A DNA stretch of 64,000 nucleotides from Cylindrotheca closterium. Its lineage: Eukaryota > Bacillariophyta > Bacillariophyceae > Bacillariales > Bacillariaceae. Shown piece after piece: positions 11,234 to 21,941 of the stretch. Each line of letters starts with the position of its first letter. Position 1 is the stretch's first letter. The notes beneath the pieces were generated by a model that saw only the letters and a list, made by a program, of their open reading frames with translations, searched no databases and was not told the origin of the DNA. The position numbers and the translations under genes are program-made. Location: NCBI GenBank assembly GCA_933822405.4, contig CAKOGP040000668.1, positions 271,445 through 335,444 on the forward strand, read 5' to 3'.

Positions 11234-12826
11234 ATGGATAATCTCATGGCTGACCATGCTATTGTGGATCAAGGAACTGAAGCAGCAGATCATCACCATC
11301 ACCACCACCACCACCATTATCATCATCATGAGGAAATACCCGAGATCTTATTCTTATACGATGGTGACGAAGATGTTCCTCAAGATGCGACACACGTCAA
11401 GGTCGATCCTTCCTTACGAATGATCTATGCACAGTCCTTCTTTGTACACTCACACCTTCGCCATGTGGAATTGCCCGAGGGATTGCGAATCATCAAAAGC
11501 CGTGCCTTTTTCATGTGTGAGGCATTGTCCAACGTTTGTTTCCCATCCACCTTGGAAGAAATTGAATCTGGTGCCTTTGTGGGATGTGCCAAGCTTTCGC
11601 AGGCTATACTTCCAAAGGGAATGAAAGTCTTGGGTTCGGCAGCCTTTGCCAACTGCGAATCCTTGACGCACTTTCAGGTTCCTCCTTTGATTGAGGTGAT
11701 TGACGTCAGTCTCTTGTCCAACTGCAAGAATCTCTACTCCGTCGAACTCGCACCAAATGGTATCCGGAAAATAGGTTCCAGAGCGTTCAAGAATTGTCAT
11801 CAGCTTCGGAACATTGTGCTTCCAGATTCCCTGGAGGTAATTGAAAACTTTTGCTTTTCTGGATGTACCTGTCTCCTCGAGGCTTTATCCATGGAGGATT
11901 GTGATAGTATCAATGCCAATGGTGTGAACAACAATGATGCCAGTCGAACGCTTCGTTTCCTTGAAGCGTTACAAAATCGATATGATTTGTATCCGTTGCA
12001 CAAGCTGTGTTACTATCAGGGGTTTGACTTGTCATCGATAATGACAATATCAGCAGTATCCGAGGACAGCAGCAGCAACAACAAAAACAACACTTCGAAT
12101 CATCATCAGAATCATGATGATCATGATTCGTCCAGTTGGAAGAGTATGCTTCAACAACAACAACAACAGCAACAACAATCAAAGGACCTCCATCGTCCTT
12201 CACAGGAGGGTGATCAAGCACAGGCATTTCAGACGGAAGACATTTCGGGCATGACACCGCTGCACGTCTTGGCCCTTGCGTCCCAACCCAACCTCGAACT
12301 GTGCCAAGCCATGGTCCGACTACTCCTCAACCATACCAATCATAATTCTGCTTTCTTCGTTTCACAAGGAAAGGATCGATGGAATCGTGATCCTCTCATG
12401 TACGCGTCGATGAATCTGACGTTTGAATCCACCGCCATGACCCAATACCTATTGGAAGCCTTGCTGTCCCCCAGTTTGAATGCCTTGGGCCTTGCCGCAT
12501 GGCGTTCTCAAGTCAGACACGACATGGATCGATTGTTGCAAATGAGTACCACACGTTCGGAACGGGTGCAACACATGGAACAAATCCAAGTCAAGCTCAA
12601 TTGGTATTTGCAAATGGAACGATTGTCGCTTTTGGAATTGGCCATTTGGAAGAATAAGAAGAAGGCAATACTCAGGAACGAATTAGTAGTATTTCTACCA
12701 CTTGATCATGATCCAGGAAAACAACAAGAACAACAAGAACAACAACGAAATCGAGCCAACGCTCGGACACTTTGTGGAGCAGAAATAGTGGTGTCACATG
12801 TACTTCTCTTTCTTGGTGATCCTTGA
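11234..12826 (+). CDS. BspA-type leucine-rich repeat protein with ankyrin-like tail
   Basis: A 530-residue single-exon protein. After a His run (residues about 21-33) it carries six or seven BspA/LRR_5 repeats of about 23 residues with the pattern LPEGLRIIKSRAFFMCEAL, FPSTLEEIESGAFVGCAKL and VLPDSLEVIENFCFSGCTCL. A low-complexity Asn/His/Gln insert follows (about 280-330). The tail has an ankyrin-like pair (MTPLHVLALASQPNLELC and KDRWNRDPLMYASMN), a helical segment, and the end motif RTLCGAEIVVSHVLLFL. The same layout and end motif occur in the minus-strand gene at 17403-18932, so the two are paralogues. There is no signal peptide, so an intracellular protein-binding role is likely. BspA-type repeats are multiplied in diatoms, but targets are unknown. 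Confidence 0.85.
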   Translation: MDNLMADHAIVDQGTEAADHHHHHHHHHYHHHEEIPEILFLYDGDEDVPQDATHVKVDPSLRMIYAQSFFVHSHLRHVELPEGLRIIKSRAFFMCEALSNVCFPSTLEEIESGAFVGCAKLSQAILPKGMKVLGSAAFANCESLTHFQVPPLIEVIDVSLLSNCKNLYSVELAPNGIRKIGSRAFKNCHQLRNIVLPDSLEVIENFCFSGCTCLLEALSMEDCDSINANGVNNNDASRTLRFLEALQNRYDLYPLHKLCYYQGFDLSSIMTISAVSEDSSSNNKNNTSNHHQNHDDHDSSSWKSMLQQQQQQQQQSKDLHRPSQEGDQAQAFQTEDISGMTPLHVLALASQPNLELCQAMVRLLLNHTNHNSAFFVSQGKDRWNRDPLMYASMNLTFESTAMTQYLLEALLSPSLNALGLAAWRSQVRHDMDRLLQMSTTRSERVQHMEQIQVKLNWYLQMERLSLLELAIWKNKKKAILRNELVVFLPLDHDPGKQQEQQEQQRNRANARTLCGAEIVVSHVLLFLGDP

Positions 12827-13243
12827 ACAAGATTGCAAACGCTGGTCGATACTAGATGTAACATGGTGTACAGATAAAATACAAATAAATAGCTGCAATA
12901 GACATAATAGATATATTTGTAAGTTGTCGATAAATAGACAAGTTATAATGTTATATGATAGTTCCAATATATATACCGGTATGGATGTGAAGTAAGTGTT
13001 TCATTTTTACATAGTTTGCCTCATTGGCTGACAAACGTTCGTACATTCTTCCCCTTTTTTTTCTTGTTTGTGTGTGTTTGTATGTACAGTGTGTGTGTGA
13101 TTGTGTGTGTGTGTGTGTGTGATTGTGTGTTGGAGAGAATGCACTTTTAGCAGTGGTGGTGGTGGTGGTGGTGGCAGTGTTTTTTGTTGCACAATAAAAC
13201 AATAAAACAAACTTTCGTTTCGCTTCATTTCATTTCATTGCAT
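12827..13243. other. Convergent intergenic region with microsatellites
   Basis: No gene. It contains TACCGGTA at 12974-12981, an interrupted (gt)n tract at about 13067-13128 and a (ggt)n tract near 13153-13173. These lie between two convergent 3' ends. Confidence 0.6.
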
Positions 13244-13771
13244 TTACATGAATCCAAGTGGATTCATTTCGCAACCCAATTGATGGTCCAACAAGGCATG
13301 CGTGTAATGTTCGGCCATTTCATAATCGTATTCGCCAATGCTGCAACTCCCTTGCTTTTCCGCCGTTCGCATGGCTCGAAAGGCTTGAAGTTCGCTCAAC
13401 TCGGCGACCTTGACGAGGATTTCCGCCACTTGGTAATCAAAGTGATGGTCATTGTCCAAAATTCGAATCTCCCACAGGCTGCCGTCGCCTTTGAAATCGC
13501 TTTGTTCTGCAGACTTATCATTCACTTTGTCTGGTGTCACGGTAGGAGCTGTTGTTGATGTTCTTGTTACCTTGGTAACGGAGGGAGCTTCAGGTGCAAG
13601 CGTTGTGGCAGCAGCAGCAGAAGCAGCGGAATAAAGAGGCATGATGGAAGATATTCGGTTTGCCGTGGGTGACGAGGTGAGTGCTTGGCAGCAGGAAGAT
13701 GAAGCCAAAAGAAGAAGAAAGGTGGTCACAAAGACGGTAGCAAATGGTTTGGAAAGTAGATTCATCATCAT
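13244..13771 (-). CDS. ClpS-like N-recognin adaptor, probably organelle-targeted
   Basis: A 175-residue protein read from the first of three ATGs at 13771 (MMMNLLSKPF). It begins with a strong hydrophobic signal segment ending SSSCCQA, followed by LTSSPTANR and an Ala/Ser/Thr-rich stretch. The last about 75 residues match ClpS: WEIRILDNDHHFDYQVAEIL, then ELSELQAFRAMRTAEKQGS and YDYEMAEHYTHALL. These fit the conserved acidic DND loop, the helix and the EMAE region of the fold. ClpS delivers N-degron substrates to the Clp protease. The leader resembles a diatom bipartite plastid presequence with Leu at +1, which is tolerated though Phe is usual. Plastid localisation is therefore inferred and not certain; the secretory route is the alternative. 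Confidence 0.7.
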   Translation of the reverse strand: MMMNLLSKPFATVFVTTFLLLLASSSCCQALTSSPTANRISSIMPLYSAASAAAATTLAPEAPSVTKVTRTSTTAPTVTPDKVNDKSAEQSDFKGDGSLWEIRILDNDHHFDYQVAEILVKVAELSELQAFRAMRTAEKQGSCSIGEYDYEMAEHYTHALLDHQLGCEMNPLGFM

Positions 13772-14311
13772 ATTGTTGTTCTTGATTGATTGATTGATTT
13801 GTTTTGTCTGCTTTTGTTTGCTGTTGCTTTTGTTTGAAGTTGAGAATAATGATATGAGAATAGTTGATACCACGCACGACAGAGGATGGAGGGAGATTGT
13901 TTTGATTTTGTATTGTCGTTTGATCGTGAGAAGGAAAGAATTGATGTCGAACGCTAACGTGTCAGAATACGTGAGCGATCTTTTACTTAACTCCTACCAG
14001 AAAGTTACGTAGAAAAAAGATGTGCGCACGAAAACGCCTCTGACGTAAGCATCCTGGACGTCGTATGTGACAATGTTAGCGATAAGTAGAGAATCCAACG
14101 AATCATCATTCAATCCACGGCGTGACTCACTCGGTCATGTCAGAATCTATCCTTGGTCAGAACCATCCAAACCAAAAATCGTGCGAAAATAATAAATCTT
14201 GGTGATGATGATGATGTGATGGCAAATAATATTTCGCATCAATCGAAAAACTAACTTTTGCATCTCTAATAATTGTGCAATGACGCCACGAGCAACCAAT
14301 TCATCTCTAAT
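13772..14311. other. Divergent intergenic region
   Basis: A 540-base spacer between divergent genes, expected to carry both promoters. No gene seen. A repeated ttgattgattgatt tract lies upstream of the ClpS-like gene. Confidence 0.5.
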
Positions 14312-16162
14312 ATGACGACCGAACGCAACAAATCATCATCTTCTTCTTCTTCTTCCTCCTCTCATGAGGAAACCTCCTCTATTCATCATTACAATAATCC
14401 TTCCCACAAACGACGAATCCCACTTCATTGGTTGGTCGAACGGGATGAGGATGAGGATAGTAACAACTCCAAACACAATCAAGAAGTCCTACTGCCTTCC
14501 TTTGTGGACTTGCAGCGAAAGACCCTTCAGACCTTGTATGGTGGAACGACCACTACTACGACACCACCATCAGCAACAGGAGGAGACAAATCTCCCAAGG
14601 GTTCCGTGGATGCTCCCATTCGTCCCTTGGTCGACTTGATCAACAAAAGGTCTACCTCCTATTGCACATTGTCATCCTGTTCGGGACGATTGTCACTCTT
14701 TGATCCCAATGAACGTCATCCAGGCATGCAAGGAAGTACTACTAATACTAATACTACTACTTCTCCTGATGATGCTTCTGTTATTGCTTTTGCTGCTTCA
14801 AAAACAACAACAACAACAACAGGAAGAAGTGGAAAAGGAAGAGGAGGCTGGTTACTCATTAGTCATGATCCCATTGCACCATCGGAATTGGTCAATTGTT
14901 TTCCGAATAATACTCATGATGATGATGGTAATTATGGTAATTATGGTAATAATCATGACAACAATACTACATCAGCAGCAGCAGCAACAACCGACACATC
15001 AACAACATCAACAACAATGATGATTCCATGGATCTTCAAATTGGAACCCATGCTCTTGCACATTGCCGCTTGTTCCCTTTCCAAAGGAAAGCAATTGTTG
15101 CAGGTGGCACTGGAATTGGGATTTCGGGAATCGGGTTTGGTGGTCAGTGACAATCGTGTCACGGTCGCCATTCGGGGACATTCCTTGAGTCTCAGTGTGC
15201 CACTGGCTCCCCACCACGGACCCCTCAAACCATCTCGGCAGTATTTGACAGCGCTGGCCCAGCAAGCCAACGATCGACTGGAACTGAATTGGCGTCAATT
15301 GGATCGTCTTTACGACCGAATCGAATCTACCATCTTTCGAATAGGCGGCATTGGTCCTACAATTATGGAGGCCACCAAGATTCCCTCCTTGAACTTGTGG
15401 AGTGCGGCGACGATAGCAATCTCGACGTCCACGGATGACAATGATGATGAGAATGACAATGACAATGAGAATGATGTCACCATTTATTCCTTTGGAGGAT
15501 ATGGAACTGGACCAAAAAGCAATACTAATGCACACAATACTACTAGTAGTGCTCGACGTTCCAATGAGATTTACAAATTGCAGCGTCGTCGTCAATTTTC
15601 AAAGGAAGAATGGTCAGGTGACGACTGGCAACCTGTAAAAATTCAGATTAATGATCACAACAACAGCAGCAACAGCAACAACAACAAATTGGGTCCGTTG
15701 CAAGTATCATGGGTACCCAAACTTCCAGACTGTCAGGGAATGGGTGCTGTCAAGCTTGCTATAACAACAACGACAACAACAACAGCTACTACTACTACAA
15801 CATCTACAGGCGAAAAGAAAAGTTTCATGATTCTATTGTGGGGTGGACGAATGGGTCCCAACAAGCCAATGGGAAAGGACATTTATTTGTTTGATCCCGC
15901 ATCTTCTTCCTTGGCAATACCCTTGGATGTTCGAGGGACTCCTCCCACACCAAGGTGGGGTCATTCCATGGTGGCACTGCTGAATAATGCAAACCACCAA
16001 TCATTTTTGATATCGGGTGGATGCAACTTGGAAGAGGGAGCCATGGACGAGGTTTACATTTTGCATTTCTGTGAAACCTATCTGTTCTGGGAACGTCTTG
16101 TTCCTACTCTGCCAACACCACTCTTTCATCACATGAGCGTACTACTAGCAGTGGAGGATCCC

Positions 16163-16193
<31 letters not shown>

Positions 16194-17331
16194 GTAATAG
16201 TAGTACTGTTTGCGTCTTTGGTGGACTACAATCCACAACCAACTTGCTCGAACCCTTTCAAAAGCGTCGAGTACTACGACTGTCCAGCAAAGACAGTAAT
16301 AATAATCATAAGGACGAGGAGAATCTCATTTGGGCCATTCGAATTCAAAAGACTACTATTGATTCCTCCACGGGAAAGGTTTCCTCAACGGTACAAGTCA
16401 TTCAAAAGACATTTCTTGCAGCAACGAATACTACTACTACTACTACCACCAATCCTTCCAAACACCACAAAGCGACGTCTTGCATCAATGGTCTAAATCG
16501 GTTTGGAGCAGCGGCGAGTAATTCCAATTCACTCATGCTCGTCTCTGGTGGACTGGCATCCTCTTCCTCTTCTGGTGGCAATACTAATAGTAATGATGAT
16601 GTTGATTCGACGCCACTCGCATCATACTTTTTGACGGGGGATCGGGACCGCATTTCCATCACCAAGATACCATTGGAGTATCAGCATTCTAAGAACGACG
16701 ACGACGACGAACATGTGGCATTGGACTTTGGCTCGTTGGTGCATCACACGAGTGTTTCGATTGGGACGAATGAGTTTCTTCTCATTGGCGGTGGGGCAAC
16801 TTCCTTTGCGTTTGGACACAGCTTTGCAAGGTATGTATCACCACAACCACACGGATTTTTTTCGAATTGTAAACAGTCATGTATCTTCTTTGTTGGTCCC
16901 TAACCAATCATTGCTACCTTTACTTTTTTGTTTGATATAGCTCCTATCACATTCGACTAAAGATGCGATCCGTCGATTCGCAACCAGCCCTTCTCAAGAA
17001 TAAGACTGAATCCAAGTCAGTAGCTGCAGCCAATAATGGTGATGTTATCAACAAGAAATCATCCATGACACATGTCGTGACAGTAGCACCAAAGGATGCC
17101 AAGGCCGTCAAGACCAAGTTGCAAAGTTTGGGATGGTTGGACAAACGATATCGCATGATCAAGCAATCGCCACAGATCATTGCGGTACCAATAATCGAGT
17201 CGAGTGCGTTGGATTCCATGCCGGAAATGCTCGAGAATCCATCCGAACCTTGGCACTCGTTACTGTTGGGCCTTGGGCAAGAGGATATGCCGTTTAGTAC
17301 ATCTCAATTTGCATCCAAAGGAAAGCGATAA
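14312..17331 (+). CDS. TYW3-kelch-TYW2(N-terminal) fusion, wybutosine synthesis
   Basis: Exons 14312-16830 and 16941-17331 (110-base intron, phase 2) give 969 residues. The start MTTERNKSS is the first ATG; the frame further upstream has only TTG. Domain one is TYW3, the tRNA-Phe wybutosine N-methyltransferase: KGSVDAPIRPLVDLINK, TLSSCSGRLSLF, WLLISHDP, FKLEPMLLHIAACSL and ALELGFRESGLVVSDN. Next are kelch repeats (YSFGGYGTG, ILLWGGRMG, FLISGGCNLEEGAMDEVYIL, CVFGGLQST, LLIGGG). The second exon resembles the N-terminal part of TYW2 (VVTVAPKDAKAVKTKLQSL, then GWLDKRYRM and IIAVPI). Plants have a TYW3-kelch-TYW2 fusion, but here a stop follows before the Met-10 methyltransferase core. Low-complexity Asn/Thr inserts split the domains. 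The next gene ends 71 bases further on the other strand, so no room remains for the core. Confidence 0.85.
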
Positions 17332-17402
17332 TAAAAATAAGTATAGTAGGAGGAATAAGCCATATATCCCTGTCATTTATGTTAGCTCGAATCTGATTAT
17401 TA

Positions 17403-18932
17403 CTATTCAACGGCCATTAGAAACGGTACCACATTGGATATTACAACGTCTGCTCCACAAAGCGTTCGAGATTGTATTCGATTTGACGGCAGTGTCATTT
17501 GAGACGACGAGGTAGTCGATTGGCGACTTCTCTTGGACGGTCGTTCCAAAGTTTCTTCGGTGGTGGAAGGATGGAGCTGATCCATCTTCGTTTTCCACAT
17601 GGTCCATTCGATCAGACACATCTTTTCCTTGTTCCGGTACTTTTCCACCAGTCTTAGGACTCGCTGGATCTGAGCGGACCGTGCTCGGCAGTCGTTGGAT
17701 TCGTCCATCTTGGAAATGTAATTTGCAATTTGACGCTCCCAAACTTGCAAATGGAAAGTATCCAGTATGGCTGGTAGAATGACCTTGGCTACAAGCTGCA
17801 CCAGCTTTAGCGAGTTTGGTGGTGCACTTTGACAGAGATAGATTACGGGCAAGCGGCCCCAGGCATCTTCCATCGTATGGTAGTCCGAATAATGTCGGAC
17901 TAGTTGCAGAGCAACTTCCACATCAGGCTTGGAGGACAGAGCGATAATGTGCAGTGGGCACATTTGAAAGATGTCCGTATCGGGAGGTCCCTCTTCCTCT
18001 TCTTCTGCAAAGAAGGCAGTCATGGCATCCATCACCGTGTCCACATTTTGGAACGAGTGAAAGTAGGCCAGCTTGTGAATTGGTTTCCCATCAAAACGAT
18101 GGCGAAGGCTTTCCAACATGGCACCAGCATCTGATGGTAGAGCCTCCTTTAGCTTGGTGCAGCCATCAAAGACATCTTCACCAATTCGGTCGACAGTAGC
18201 AGGGAGAAAGAAACTTCTTAGGTCCTCGCAATTTTGAAAGGCCCTGGCTTCAATTCGTTGCAGCCCATTTTCTGCCATTTCGACGGAAAGCAAGTTCTTG
18301 CAATCCAAAAAGGCGCAAATCTTGATGATAATCACAGTAGAGGGAATCCGAACAGTCATCAAAGAAATACACTGTCGAAAGGCCTTGGGAGCAATATTCT
18401 GAAGACCTTCTGGCAAGTCCAGAGTGGTCAGTCGAATGCAAAAGGAAAACGCATGACTTCTTACGAGATGAATACCCGAAGGAATCTTGACCGTCTTGAG
18501 CCAGATACAAGAGACAAAGGCACCTGTGTCTATTATTTCCAATCCTTGCCTTAGACATAAATCCTTCAGATTGTAGCAACCAGCAAACGCAAAGGATCGA
18601 ATTTCTGTGACGGACTCTGGAATCTCCACAGACTCCAATTCGCGGCATCCTTCAAAGCAATCCCTCCCAATAACTTGCAAACCAGCACCTAGCCGAACAG
18701 CGATCAGTTGGCGCCGATTCTGAAAGGCTTGCTGCGGAAGTTGAACCACAGAGTCTTCAATAGTGGCATTCTCCACATCGTCCGGAGGATTACTTTGACC
18801 ATCCGAATAGAGGAATCCTGCATTTCGTTCCGCATCATCATTGGGACTTATTCTGGATTCAACATTGCCATCGCTGCTTTCTGGCGATATAGGATTGCTT
18901 TCTAGAGATAATTCTGCTGTTGCTGCGTCCAT
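17403..18932 (-). CDS. BspA-type leucine-rich repeat protein, paralogue of 11234-12826
   Basis: A 509-residue single-exon protein. An acidic N-terminus (about 1-60) is followed by about eight LRR_5/BspA repeats (VRLGAGLQVIGRDCFEGCREL, shortened here to its core GLQVIGRDCF, then IPESVTEIRSFAFAGCYNL and LPEGLQNIAPKAFRQCISL). The tail repeats the architecture of the other copy: PIHKLAYFHSF, MCPLHIIALSSKPDVEVA, EDAWGRLPVIYLCQS, a helical region with LIEWTMWKTK, and the end RTLCGADVVISNVVPFL. Unlike the first copy it lacks the His run and the Asn/Gln insert. There is no signal peptide or membrane segment. It is convergent with the TYW gene, with 71 bases between stops. Confidence 0.85.
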   Translation of the reverse strand: MDAATAELSLESNPISPESSDGNVESRISPNDDAERNAGFLYSDGQSNPPDDVENATIEDSVVQLPQQAFQNRRQLIAVRLGAGLQVIGRDCFEGCRELESVEIPESVTEIRSFAFAGCYNLKDLCLRQGLEIIDTGAFVSCIWLKTVKIPSGIHLVRSHAFSFCIRLTTLDLPEGLQNIAPKAFRQCISLMTVRIPSTVIIIKICAFLDCKNLLSVEMAENGLQRIEARAFQNCEDLRSFFLPATVDRIGEDVFDGCTKLKEALPSDAGAMLESLRHRFDGKPIHKLAYFHSFQNVDTVMDAMTAFFAEEEEEGPPDTDIFQMCPLHIIALSSKPDVEVALQLVRHYSDYHTMEDAWGRLPVIYLCQSAPPNSLKLVQLVAKVILPAILDTFHLQVWERQIANYISKMDESNDCRARSAQIQRVLRLVEKYRNKEKMCLIEWTMWKTKMDQLHPSTTEETLERPSKRSRQSTTSSSQMTLPSNRIQSRTLCGADVVISNVVPFLMAVE

Positions 18933-19202
18933 CTCGTATAGTTTGATGGACGGTGACGATGATTATGATGATCAACCACCAGCTGTGCAGAAGAATCATC
19001 AGGATATGAAGCGCAATGCAAAAACCAATAATAAAAGTCATTGAATGAAAAGGCTATCGTAGTACCCTTCAGAGCAACAAAAAACTGAAGCAATAGTAAA
19101 CCATTACCACCGCTTTCTCTTCAGCAGCCTTTTCAACATCATGGGATTGGAATAAGAAAACGATATCATCTGCTCTACGTCTAAGAATCTGGTTGTTGAA
19201 GG

Positions 19203-21623
19203 ATGGGAGCTCTCAGCGCCTTGATGAGATGCCTCCTGGGAGTTTGTCGATGCCTTTGTTCTACGTTCCTGAAACTTGTTGGCAGATCCAAAGGCTTGCG
19301 ACTGCTTGCCGTCTTGATTCTACTGTATTCCATCAGTCTGGTAGTACTTTACTCTCATAATACTACGATATCACCGATATCTCCGAATCATCCTTGGCAA
19401 TCTTCAATGAATGGTGGTGTATCATCACCCAAAGAGGAGTTTCATAATCAGAAAGAATCAATCCACTGGCAGCGTGACAGTACCTCTTCGGACGAGGTCT
19501 CCGCTTGTATATTGGTCATGGATGACAACCATTATCTTATTGAATGGATAGCCTACCATTATCACGCTGTCAATCTACGAAATCTCATCATTGTCAACGA
19601 CGAACACAGCATGACATCGCCCTACTCTGTATTGGAAAGATGGAATGGTCGCATGGACATTTTGCAATGGAAGGACGAGCACTACATGGATGCAGCCGAG
19701 TTTAAAGCCGCCCAACAAGAAGTGATCAATTACTTTGGAAATGACATGCCGCCCAGTTTAGTACTGCACCGTGCGCGACAACGATTGTTCTACTACAAAT
19801 GTCTGCAAAATCTAAAAGCACGGGGAAAGTCATGGGTGTTGCTGACCGACAGTGATGAATATGTCCGACTGAATTACGACTTAATTGGGAAATCCAATTT
19901 GCAAGCTTTACCGATGCAAGAACCTGGTTCCGTCAGTAGCTTTTTGAACCAACATGCCCTTGTCCAGTCGAAAGATGATGGGGTCAATAAGAAAGAAGAC
20001 TCATCGCCCATTCAAATGTTGCAGTCGTCCCCGTGTGTCCAAGTTCCAAGACTTCGATTTGCCGGAGGAGAAGAATCTACCGGACTCATACATGAAAACT
20101 ACAATGCCAGCGATTTCTTGACGTTGCGATGGACCTCACATGCACCACCAACGGATTACAAAAGAAACAAGATATCCAAGGCCATTGTGGATGTTTCGAG
20201 AATCCCGCCACAAGATCTCCTGCCTGTCGACAGTATCCATGTACCAGTCCGAGCCGTTTGTCAGCAACGACGCCTCCATGTGCGCATGTCCCAATCCTTT
20301 TTGGTCATTCATCATTATCTGGGGGATCTTTCGCAATATCTCTACCGAGAAAATGATGCACGCACGTTGCGGTCTGCCGACAAGTATGCGGAAAGTAAAT
20401 CTCTTGTCAACCCACAAGTCAGCAAGGCGATGCAACCGTGGCTGAATGGCTTTTTGACAACCACCACAACCACCACCACCGTCGATCAGTCATCCTCTAA
20501 TCATGCCTCCCCTCTGAATATTATGGGTGCCAAGGACTTGCTGGCAAATGTTGGCAAACTCCAACCCAAGAGTTGGCAAACCTACAATGGACCTGAAAAC
20601 CAAGACCGGTGTGCCCTTTGCTTCTTTGGTCTTCCAAGAGCTTACAAAACACTGGTCCTACCAAGTATTGTTCAGAACCTTCTCATTCCCAATGCCAGAC
20701 ACAACTGCGATATTTACGTTCACTACTACAAACAATACGAAGAAGAAGCAGGGAGACGGAATCGAGGGGGCAAAATCAATCCAGACGACATCTTTCTACT
20801 CGAAGAAGTGGCCAAAGAGACTGCAGCAAAATATGGTAACAAGGATGGGAGGAATGCAGGCAGAGTTCCGAATATTCAATTCACCTACGACACGGACGAG
20901 ATGTTCCTGGAAAAGAGAAAGGAGTTACTGGAGAAATACCACAACACCATGGGACCTGATGGTAAACCAGCATACTTTCCTTGGGGAACCAAGACATACA
21001 CGTCAACAAGCCTGGACAATATGGTTCGTCAGTGGCATTCCATCGAATTTGCATTCAAGCTGATGGACTTTGCAGGCAAGCAAAATGGAGTCCAGTATTC
21101 CCGGGTCGGCATGTTTCGGAACGACGCCATGTTCTTGACACCGATCGATATTGCCTTGATGGACAAGGGCGTGGCGGATACCAAAAACATGGTGTTCAGT
21201 GTCGCTCCGTTTGCTAGATATCCCATCAATGATCGAATGGTATATGGTCCCTACAACGCCATTAAGATTTGGTCGACCAAACGATTCGAACTGATCGAGA
21301 AGCGAGTCCAATTGGCGCAAGACCCAGGGTTCGAGATGCACTCGGAGCGATTTTTGAACGGGACCATTTTTCCAGCGATGGAAGCTGTGGGATACAAGAT
21401 GGAGATGAATCGGGACGTCTGTTTTGTTCGTACCAGAGCCGACGAAGCTGCATTGGCGAATGACTGCACTGTGGGAGGCATGACTCGAGGCTTTGGAAGT
21501 GTCAACAAGAAAGAACTTGTAGAGAGTATCGTTGGAAAGAATTGTACATCTTACAAGATGGGCTTCAAGTGGCTGGGAGTTGGATGTGGGGACGGGATCA
21601 AGTACTTTGACGGAAAGCAGTGA
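19203..21623 (+). CDS. Type II membrane protein with two glycosyltransferase-like domains
   Basis: An 806-residue single-exon protein. A signal anchor (GLRLLAVLILLYSISLVVLY, about residues 35-55) indicates a Golgi-type type II protein. The first lumenal domain (about 95-400) resembles GT92/DUF23-type transferases: SACILVMDDNHYLIEWIAYH and LRNLIIVNDEHSM, then a metal-binding acidic motif LLTDSDEYV near residue 217. The second domain (about 465-806) starts RCALCFFGLPRAYKTLVLPS and contains YSRVGMFRNDAMFLTPIDI and NDRMVYGPYNAIKIWSTKRF. This pattern is seen in a stramenopile glycosyltransferase-like family, with RNDAMF as the likely counterpart of a DxD region. Two transferase-like units in one chain suggest synthesis of a disaccharide or alternating glycan. 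Substrate and linkage cannot be read from sequence. Confidence 0.75.
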   Translation: MGALSALMRCLLGVCRCLCSTFLKLVGRSKGLRLLAVLILLYSISLVVLYSHNTTISPISPNHPWQSSMNGGVSSPKEEFHNQKESIHWQRDSTSSDEVSACILVMDDNHYLIEWIAYHYHAVNLRNLIIVNDEHSMTSPYSVLERWNGRMDILQWKDEHYMDAAEFKAAQQEVINYFGNDMPPSLVLHRARQRLFYYKCLQNLKARGKSWVLLTDSDEYVRLNYDLIGKSNLQALPMQEPGSVSSFLNQHALVQSKDDGVNKKEDSSPIQMLQSSPCVQVPRLRFAGGEESTGLIHENYNASDFLTLRWTSHAPPTDYKRNKISKAIVDVSRIPPQDLLPVDSIHVPVRAVCQQRRLHVRMSQSFLVIHHYLGDLSQYLYRENDARTLRSADKYAESKSLVNPQVSKAMQPWLNGFLTTTTTTTTVDQSSSNHASPLNIMGAKDLLANVGKLQPKSWQTYNGPENQDRCALCFFGLPRAYKTLVLPSIVQNLLIPNARHNCDIYVHYYKQYEEEAGRRNRGGKINPDDIFLLEEVAKETAAKYGNKDGRNAGRVPNIQFTYDTDEMFLEKRKELLEKYHNTMGPDGKPAYFPWGTKTYTSTSLDNMVRQWHSIEFAFKLMDFAGKQNGVQYSRVGMFRNDAMFLTPIDIALMDKGVADTKNMVFSVAPFARYPINDRMVYGPYNAIKIWSTKRFELIEKRVQLAQDPGFEMHSERFLNGTIFPAMEAVGYKMEMNRDVCFVRTRADEAALANDCTVGGMTRGFGSVNKKELVESIVGKNCTSYKMGFKWLGVGCGDGIKYFDGKQ

Positions 21624-21941
21624 ATTTGAAATTCGTTTCTCGTGTCACTTCGAGTCTCAGATACGCTACGAGATGTCTCCTCCCCCACATGTACTGGTAG
21701 ATTATTAATACCCCGAAATATGCGCTTGTTGAAGAACGCGGCGGCGCAACGGCTGCCGGCCGGCAGTTTTTCCATGCCATCTGCTTTCATACCGTACACG
21801 TACAGGTTTAATCATCCGAGAAGAAGCCATTGGAAAAAATATGAGAACCCCACGAGCGAGAACCCATCACGCAAAATAGATTTCAAGATTTGACACACAA
21901 TTTCCAAAACGCCAGGAAAAGTAATACCAAAACAAACAAAC
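21624..21941. other. Intergenic, promoter of the small plastid protein
   Basis: A 318-base spacer with no supported gene. Confidence 0.5.
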
